This document shows, one piece after another, positions 58,593-64,000 of a stretch of DNA of 64,000 bases. This stretch comes from Variovorax saccharolyticus (GTDB taxonomy: Bacteria > Pseudomonadota > Gammaproteobacteria > Burkholderiales > Burkholderiaceae_C). Made by a program: the position numbers and the translations under genes. Location of the stretch: the NCBI RefSeq assembly GCF_030316765.1, contig NZ_JASZYT010000006.1, positions 186,001 to 250,000 on the forward strand, read 5' to 3'. Each line of letters opens with the position of its first letter. Within the stretch, counting starts at the first letter, position 1. The notes beneath the pieces were generated by a model. The model saw only the letters and a list, made by a program, of their open reading frames with translations. It was not told the DNA's origin and ran no database searches.

Positions 58593-60254
58593 ACGGTCCG
58601 GGCGCGGGCCAGGTCCGGCGCTGGCCAGGAGACAGTCGGCCACCTCTTCCGAGAAGCGCATGCGGCGCCCGTCGACGATCACGCTGTCCGGCCCTTGCGG
58701 GTCCGGATGGGCCGGAGGCAGCCCATGGGCGGCCAGCGCCTCGGCGCAGCCGACCCAGTCGCCGCGCTCGACCGGCTGGTTCAGCGAGGCCCAGGACAAG
58801 GTGCCGGCCACGTTGTCTCCGAACCCGTGCAGCTCGGTCCAGCTGGCGCCCTGCTCCAGCAGGAAGCGGGCGAGCGCGGAGTCGCCCCGGAACACCGCCT
58901 GGTTCAGGGCCGATGCATTCCAGTCTCCGCCCGGCACCGCGATCGGCCAGCCCGACCCGACCATGAGGCGCACGGCGTCGCTGCAGCCCTGGGCAGCGAG
59001 TTCGGGCAGCAGCCGAAGCTGGACGTCCGAGAGCATGTGGATCACCCGAGGCTGGGCCGCGCGAATCCGAAGGGCTTCCGCCTCGTCGGCCCGCGCGCAC
59101 GCGGCGATGAACGCCTCCGCCACGGAAAGCCGGGGCTCGCCGCCGGCCTGGCCCAGAAGCCGGGCGATCTCCGGCAAGCCGAAGCGCGAGGCCAGCAGGC
59201 AGGCGCTGGTGCCGTCGCGGGTGCTGGCCGAAGGGTCGGCGCCGGCGGCCAGCAAGGCCTCGATGTGGGCCAGCGAGCGCCGCCTCCGGATGGCCCACAG
59301 CAGCGGCACCGCTGCATCGGCCACGGCGGGATCGCCGGCGGCTTCATTCGGATTCGCGCCGTTCGCCAACAGCAGCCGCAGCCCTTCGATGTCGTCGAAA
59401 TCCAGCACGCGGCAGAGCGCGTTGGTGCCGGCCACGCGGGCCCCGGCCTGCAGCAGCAGCCACGTGCACGCGATGTTCTCCAGCGAGTGATAGAGGGATT
59501 CGCCGTCGTCGGGGTCCGCACCGGCGTCGAGCAGCAGCTTCGTCATTCCGGCGTCGTGGTTCTGTCCGGCAGCACCGTAGAGTGCGGACAGCGGCGAGGT
59601 CGGCGAGGGCTCGGCCAGCGACGCCGGCGGCCAGCGGCTGCCCACGGCCTGGTTCGGGTCCGCGCCGGCGTCGATCAGCAGCCTGGCGCAGGCGAGCAGG
59701 CGCTCGCGGAAGGCCGGCAGCCGCACCAGCGCCGAATGGGTGACGGCGACCAGCGGCGGCAGCTGCAGCGGGCCGCCCGGCCGATGCACCCAGCCGGGCT
59801 CGCGCGCGAGGGTCCGGCGCAGCAGCGCTTCATCGCCCGCCGCGCAAGCGAGATGGGGGTCCTCGCCGAGCAGTCCCGGCCTCTCCTGGAGCAAGCGCGC
59901 AGCGACCGAAGGCCGTGCGCGGTTCGTTCCTCCCGCGATGTCGCCGGCATAGACCAGCCCCAGCCAGTCGCGCACCGAGCGCGCGGGATCGGTCGACAGC
60001 GCCTGGCGCGCAAGCACGAAGGCCTGCAGGTCGGGCCAGGAGGCGAAGCCGTACTCGCGCGCCACGCAGGACTGCGCGTCGTGAAGCCGGAGGCCGAGGC
60101 TCGCGATCGCCGGATCGGACTTGCCAGCCACGGCCGGCAATGCTTCGCGAAATCGGCCGAAGGCGGCCGGGTCGCCGCTGCGGCAGGACGCCAGCAGTTC
60201 CTTGGCTTGCTTCTTGAGGTGGCCGATGTCGGGCCGGGGGGGAATGCGCTTCAC
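58590..60254 (-). CDS. Ankyrin-repeat protein
   Basis: A 554-residue soluble protein. It starts with the motif RPDIGHLKKQAKELLASCRS, seen in a family of bacterial ankyrin proteins, then a helical stretch (VAREYGFASWPDLQAFV). Ankyrin repeats follow, with LLIDAGADPNQ, LLLDAGADPDD, LLLANGANPNE, LLAAGADPSA and RLLGQAGG as turn motifs. No signal peptide or enzyme motif is visible. The start is a GTG at 60254 with GGAGG five bases upstream; longer frames reach into unconserved sequence. It follows ssb in the same direction by 183 bases. Partner unknown. Confidence 0.85.
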   Translation of the reverse strand: MKRIPPRPDIGHLKKQAKELLASCRSGDPAAFGRFREALPAVAGKSDPAIASLGLRLHDAQSCVAREYGFASWPDLQAFVLARQALSTDPARSVRDWLGLVYAGDIAGGTNRARPSVAARLLQERPGLLGEDPHLACAAGDEALLRRTLAREPGWVHRPGGPLQLPPLVAVTHSALVRLPAFRERLLACARLLIDAGADPNQAVGSRWPPASLAEPSPTSPLSALYGAAGQNHDAGMTKLLLDAGADPDDGESLYHSLENIACTWLLLQAGARVAGTNALCRVLDFDDIEGLRLLLANGANPNEAAGDPAVADAAVPLLWAIRRRRSLAHIEALLAAGADPSASTRDGTSACLLASRFGLPEIARLLGQAGGEPRLSVAEAFIAACARADEAEALRIRAAQPRVIHMLSDVQLRLLPELAAQGCSDAVRLMVGSGWPIAVPGGDWNASALNQAVFRGDSALARFLLEQGASWTELHGFGDNVAGTLSWASLNQPVERGDWVGCAEALAAHGLPPAHPDPQGPDSVIVDGRRMRFSEEVADCLLASAGPGPRPDR

Positions 60255-60437
60255 GTGAACCTCCGTGCAACAGCGCCGACGACCCGCAGATTCGGCTGCA
60301 CAAAGGAATGTGGCTGGGCACGAGAAGGCAAGTGGGTTCAACCCTTCCCGCGGGCCCGGGCGCGGCTTGCACCGCGGCCCGGATGTTAGAACAGGCCGTG
60401 CGCGCGGGTCAACGCGTGCGCATCGGGGAGGGGACGA

Positions 60438-60962
60438 TCAAAAGGGAATGTCGTCGTCCATGTCGTCGAAGCCCGACGACGACTTGGCCGGCGCCTGGCG
60501 CGGAGCCGGTGCCGGAGCACGCGGCGCCGCTGCCGGCGGGCGCGAATAGCCGCCACCGCCGCCGCCGCCACCACCCTGCGAGTAGCCGCCGTCGTCGTCG
60601 CCGCCACCCGACGGGCCGCCCTGGCCCTGGCGGCTGCCCAGCATCTGCATCTGGTCGACACGGATGTCGGTGGCGTACTTCTCGACGCCGTCCTTGTCGT
60701 TGTACTTGCGCGTGCGGATCTGGCCTTCGACGTAGATCTGCGAGCCCTTGCGCAGGTACTGCGCGGCGATCTCGGCCAGCCGGCCGTTGAACACCAGGCG
60801 GTGCCACTCGGTGGCTTCGCGCATCTCGCCGCTCTGCTTGTCCTTCCACTTGTCGGTGGTGGCCAGGGTCACGTTGCAGACCTGGTCGCCGCTGGGAAAG
60901 GTACGGGTTTCGGGATCGCGTCCCAGGTTGCCGACGAGGATGACTTTGTTGACCGATGCCAT
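60438..60962 (-). CDS. ssb: Single-stranded DNA-binding protein
   Basis: A 174-residue SSB. The OB fold covers about 1-110 (NKVILVGNLGRDPETRTFPS, TEWHRLVFNGRLAEIAAQYL, QIYVEGQIRTRKY), followed by a glycine-rich and proline/alanine-rich linker (SQGGGGGGGGGYS) and the conserved acidic tip MDDDIPF that recruits repair proteins. It is divergent from uvrA as in E. coli. A CACAAT hexamer (61014-61019, minus strand) is a plausible -10 giving a leader of about 44 nt. Confidence 0.97.
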   Translation of the reverse strand: MASVNKVILVGNLGRDPETRTFPSGDQVCNVTLATTDKWKDKQSGEMREATEWHRLVFNGRLAEIAAQYLRKGSQIYVEGQIRTRKYNDKDGVEKYATDIRVDQMQMLGSRQGQGGPSGGGDDDGGYSQGGGGGGGGGYSRPPAAAPRAPAPAPRQAPAKSSSGFDDMDDDIPF

Positions 60963-61064
60963 GTGCACTGCCCCTGATGAATGGATGGAGGAGAAGGAAA
61001 AAGAGAACCGGAGATTGTGCCGCATGCGCCGGGCCGGAGTGCCGCCGCGGAATCGGCCGCCCAG

Positions 61065-61119
61065 GAAACCGGACGAAACCGGCCGATGGCCGGGAAAACG
61101 CCCAGGACTTATCATGTCC
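61065..61119. promoter_or_regulatory. Repeat-rich ssb-uvrA divergent control region
   Basis: The 180-base gap contains a direct repeat GAAACCGG (61065-61072 and 61075-61082), an inverted repeat CCGGCC-GAT-GGCCGG (61079-61093) and GGAC-TTATCAT-GTCC (61105-61119). No CTG-N10-CAG LexA box is visible anywhere in the gap. A CAAAAT hexamer ends 10 bases before the uvrA GTG. Confidence 0.45.
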
Positions 61120-61142
61120 GGTTGCCCAAAATCGACCGCCCC

Positions 61143-64000
61143 GTGAATCTCCCCCCCGAAGACGCCTACCTCGGCGCCGTGCTGGCGCAGCAGCGCATCA
61201 GCATCCGCGGCGCGCGCACCCACAACCTCAAGAACGTCGACCTCGACATCCCGCGCAACAAGCTGGTGGTGATCACCGGCCTGTCGGGCTCGGGCAAGTC
61301 GAGCCTGGCCTTCGACACGCTCTATGCCGAGGGGCAGCGGCGCTACGTCGAGAGCCTGTCGGCCTATGCGCGGCAGTTCCTGCAGCTGATGGACAAGCCG
61401 GACGTCGACATGATCGAGGGCCTGTCGCCCGCGATCAGCATCGAGCAGAAGGCGACCAGCCACAACCCGCGCTCCACCGTCGGCACGGTGACCGAGATCC
61501 ACGACTACCTGCGCCTCTTGTACGCCCGCGCCGGCACGCCCTACTGCCCCGAGCACCACCTGCCGCTGCAGGCGCAGACCGTGTCGCAGATGGTCGATGC
61601 CGCGATCGCGCTGCCCGACGAGCCGCGGCTGATGATCCTGGCGCCGGTGGCGCGCGAGAAGAAAGGCGAATTCCTCGAGCTTTTCGCCGAGATGCAGGCC
61701 CAGGGCTACATCCGCTTCCGGGTCGACGGCCAGACCTACGAATACAACGACCTGCCCAAGCTCAAGAAGACCGAGAAGCACGACATCGACGTGGTCATCG
61801 ACCGCCTGCGCGCCCGCCCCGACATGCAGCAGCGGCTGGCCGAGAGCTTCGAGGCCGCGCTGCGGCTGGCCGACGGCCGCGCGATCGCGCTCGAGATGGA
61901 AACGCCGGCGGCCGAGGGCAGCACGCCGGCCGCGCCGCGCGAGCATCTGTTCAACGCCAAGTTCGCCTGCCCGATCTGCCATTACTCGCTGGCCGAGCTG
62001 GAGCCGCGGCTGTTCTCGTTCAATTCGCCGGTGGGCGCCTGCCCGAGCTGCGACGGCCTGGGGCATCGCGAGTTCTTCGATCCGGCGCGGGTCGTGGCCT
62101 TCCCGTCGCTGAGCCTCGCGAGCGGCGCGATCAAGGGCTGGGACCGGCGCAACGGCTACTACTTCAGCATGCTGGAGAGCGTGGCCAAGCACTACAAGTT
62201 CGACATCGACAAGCCCTTCGAGGAACTGCCCGCCTCGGTCCAGCAGACCGTTCTGCACGGCTCGGCGCAGGAAGAGATCAAGTTCAGCTACGTCATGGAC
62301 AGCGGCCAGCAGGCCGGCAAGAAGCTGGTGCGCAAGCACCCCTTCGAGGGGATCATCCCGAACATGGCGCGGCGCTACCGCGAGACCGACTCGACGATGG
62401 TGCGCGAGGACCTCTCGCGCTTTCGCAACATGCAGCCTTGCCCCGACTGCGAAGGCACGCGCCTCAGGCCCGAGGCGCGCAATGTGTTCCTGGTCGACGA
62501 ATCGGGGCCGGAGCCCAAGCGCATGGCGATCTACGAGATCAGCCACGCCACGCTGCGCGACAGCCTGGGCTACTTCCAGCAGCTGCAGCTGCGCGGCGCC
62601 AAGGCCGAGATCGCCGACAAGGTGGTGCGCGAGATCGGCCTGCGGCTCAAGTTCCTCAACGACGTCGGCCTCAACTACCTGAGCCTGGACCGCAGCGCCG
62701 AGACCCTGTCGGGCGGTGAAGCCCAACGGATCCGGCTGGCCTCGCAGATCGGCTCCGGCCTGACCGGCGTGATGTACGTGCTCGACGAGCCCAGCATCGG
62801 CCTGCACCAGCGCGACAACGACCGGCTCATCAGCACGCTGCGCCACCTGCGCGACATCGGCAACAGCGTGATCGTGGTCGAGCACGACGAGGACATGATC
62901 CATGCCGCCGACCACGTGATCGACATGGGGCCGGGCGCCGGCGTGCATGGCGGCCGCGTGATGGCGCAGGGCAGCTATGCCGAGGTCGCGGGCAATCCGG
63001 ACTCGCTGACCGGGCAGTACCTGTCGGGCGCGAAGAAGATCGAAGTACCCGCGCGACGTACGCCATGGCTGCCGGTGGTCGCCACGGCGGCCTTCCACGC
63101 CGGCAAGAAGCCGCCGCGCTTTCCGCCCAGCCCGGCGGCCGAGCGGCGCGCGGCGCGGGAGGCGGCGCACCTGGCCTCGCAGAGCGATCTGCAGGAGATC
63201 CGCGTCATCGGCGCCACGGGCAACAACCTCAAGAACGTCAGCGTCGCCTTCCCGGTCGGCCTCTTGACCTGCGTGACCGGCGTCTCGGGCTCGGGCAAGT
63301 CGACGCTGGTCAACGACACGCTCTACAGCGCGGTCGCCCGCACGCTGTACCGCGCCCATGAAGAGCCGGCCGCGCACGAAGCCATCGAGGGCATCGAGTA
63401 CTTCGACAAGGTGATCAACGTCGACCAGTCGCCGATCGGCCGCACGCCGCGCAGCAATCCGGCGACCTACACCGGCCTGTTCACGCCGATCCGCGAGCTG
63501 ATGGCCGAGACCAACACCGCGCGCGAGCGCGGCTACGGGCCGGGCCGCTTCAGCTTCAACGTCGCGGGCGGCCGCTGCGAGGCCTGCCAGGGCGACGGCG
63601 TGGTCAAGGTCGAGATGCACTTCCTGCCCGACGTCTACGTGCCCTGCGAGGTCTGCCACGGCCAGCGCTACAACCGCGAAACGCTGGAGGTGCTCTACAA
63701 GGGCCGCAACATCGCGCAGATCCTGGACATGACGGTGGAGACCGCGCACGACTTCCTGAAGGCGGTGCCGACCATCGAGCGCAAGCTGCGCACCTTGCTC
63801 GATGTCGGCCTGAGCTACATCAAGCTGGGCCAGTCGGCGACCACGCTGTCGGGCGGCGAAGCGCAGCGCGTCAAGCTGGCGCTGGAGCTCAGCAAGCGCG
63901 ACACCGGCCGCACGCTCTACATCCTCGACGAGCCGACCACCGGGCTGCACTTCGCCGACATCGAGCTGCTGCTGAAGGTGCTGCACCAGCTGCGCGACGC
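61143..64000 (+). CDS. uvrA: UvrABC excinuclease subunit A, 3' end outside window
   Basis: DNA damage sensor of nucleotide excision repair; 952 codons are present and a few tens remain beyond the window. The first ATPase half has GLSGSGKSSL with the zinc module CPICHYSLAEL ... CPSCDGLG, the second has GVSGSGKSTL with CEACQGDG ... CEVCHG. Signature segments LSGGEAQRIRLASQIGSGL and LSGGEAQRVKLALELS and the Walker B YILDEPTTGLH are visible. The GTG at 61143 gives VNLPPEDAYLGAVLAQQRI; the upstream ATG at 61114 is not in frame (a TGA closes it). It is divergent from ssb. Confidence 0.97.
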   Translation, partial: MNLPPEDAYLGAVLAQQRISIRGARTHNLKNVDLDIPRNKLVVITGLSGSGKSSLAFDTLYAEGQRRYVESLSAYARQFLQLMDKPDVDMIEGLSPAISIEQKATSHNPRSTVGTVTEIHDYLRLLYARAGTPYCPEHHLPLQAQTVSQMVDAAIALPDEPRLMILAPVAREKKGEFLELFAEMQAQGYIRFRVDGQTYEYNDLPKLKKTEKHDIDVVIDRLRARPDMQQRLAESFEAALRLADGRAIALEMETPAAEGSTPAAPREHLFNAKFACPICHYSLAELEPRLFSFNSPVGACPSCDGLGHREFFDPARVVAFPSLSLASGAIKGWDRRNGYYFSMLESVAKHYKFDIDKPFEELPASVQQTVLHGSAQEEIKFSYVMDSGQQAGKKLVRKHPFEGIIPNMARRYRETDSTMVREDLSRFRNMQPCPDCEGTRLRPEARNVFLVDESGPEPKRMAIYEISHATLRDSLGYFQQLQLRGAKAEIADKVVREIGLRLKFLNDVGLNYLSLDRSAETLSGGEAQRIRLASQIGSGLTGVMYVLDEPSIGLHQRDNDRLISTLRHLRDIGNSVIVVEHDEDMIHAADHVIDMGPGAGVHGGRVMAQGSYAEVAGNPDSLTGQYLSGAKKIEVPARRTPWLPVVATAAFHAGKKPPRFPPSPAAERRAAREAAHLASQSDLQEIRVIGATGNNLKNVSVAFPVGLLTCVTGVSGSGKSTLVNDTLYSAVARTLYRAHEEPAAHEAIEGIEYFDKVINVDQSPIGRTPRSNPATYTGLFTPIRELMAETNTARERGYGPGRFSFNVAGGRCEACQGDGVVKVEMHFLPDVYVPCEVCHGQRYNRETLEVLYKGRNIAQILDMTVETAHDFLKAVPTIERKLRTLLDVGLSYIKLGQSATTLSGGEAQRVKLALELSKRDTGRTLYILDEPTTGLHFADIELLLKVLHQLRD

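Noticed and set aside
61114..61145. ATG at 61114 as uvrA start
   Set aside because: Its frame closes at a TGA after ten codons; the GTG at 61143 opens the conserved frame.

Overview
The window is about 64 kb of high-GC DNA with a betaproteobacterial gene set. The nearest fit is the Burkholderiales, probably Comamonadaceae (Variovorax/Acidovorax type). This rests on the GshA family, the bamE/fur divergent pair, the ptsN-hprK-hpf block, the dapB-exbBD / leuS-lptE-holA-proA block and split PntAA/PntAB/PntB. That is recognition from reading, not a search. No rRNA, tRNA, CRISPR array, prophage, transposase or integrase was found. Almost every base lies in a gene; only one gene-free stretch exceeds 300 bases.

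Layout. 1-4.9 kb: a Tat-exported carotenoid oxygenase and a DUF2141 protein, divergent from a Fur-boxed TonB-dependent siderophore receptor and a PepSY membrane protein. 5.0-11.4 kb (minus): gshA, kup, benE, gshB and phzF, with overlapping start and stop codons at the distal end. 11.5-17.1 kb (minus): proA, holA, lptE, leuS. 17.3-28.5 kb (plus): a compact six-gene glycogen cluster (GH13 alpha-glucosidase, glgB, glgX, glgC, glgA, glgP), whose last gene runs into the 3' end of exbD. 28.5-31.2 kb (minus): exbD, exbB, dapB, bamE, with fur divergent from bamE. 31.7-36.1 kb (minus): hprK, ptsN, hpf and a UvrD-family helicase. 36.3-37.3 kb: corA behind a structured leader. 37.3-43.6 kb (minus): a complete peptide/opine-type ABC importer (dppBCDF and its binding protein) ending in the MTA/SAH nucleosidase gene. 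43.7-48.5 kb (minus): fadD and the three-gene proton-translocating transhydrogenase. 48.7-50.6 kb: an OmpR-type regulator, a short histidine-kinase-like protein with no recognisable ATP site, and nudJ. 50.6-57.0 kb: mnmA, a luciferase-like oxidoreductase, a ClsC-like lipoprotein, small envelope proteins and an arginine/ornithine-type antiporter. 57.3-64 kb: a Tat-exported beta carbonic anhydrase, a glycine-zipper lipoprotein, an ankyrin protein, ssb and uvrA (runs off the end).

How the parts work together. The glycogen cluster makes ADP-glucose (GlgC), extends and branches glucan (GlgA, GlgB) and degrades it (GlgP, GlgX, alpha-glucosidase). Fur is encoded here and probably controls the siderophore receptor at 1.46 kb. 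HprK and PtsN belong to the regulatory nitrogen-type PTS. The gsh unit makes glutathione and carries a potassium importer between its two biosynthetic genes.

Most genes are ordinary core genes. The least expected items are the degenerate kinase-like protein paired with a response regulator, several genes whose start codon sits 6-10 bases after a -10-like hexamer (candidate leaderless mRNAs, three sharing one 10-mer), the repeat-built tail of GlgP overlapping exbD, the structured corA leader, and the exported carotenoid oxygenase beside a Fur-controlled promoter. None is proven to be a new system.
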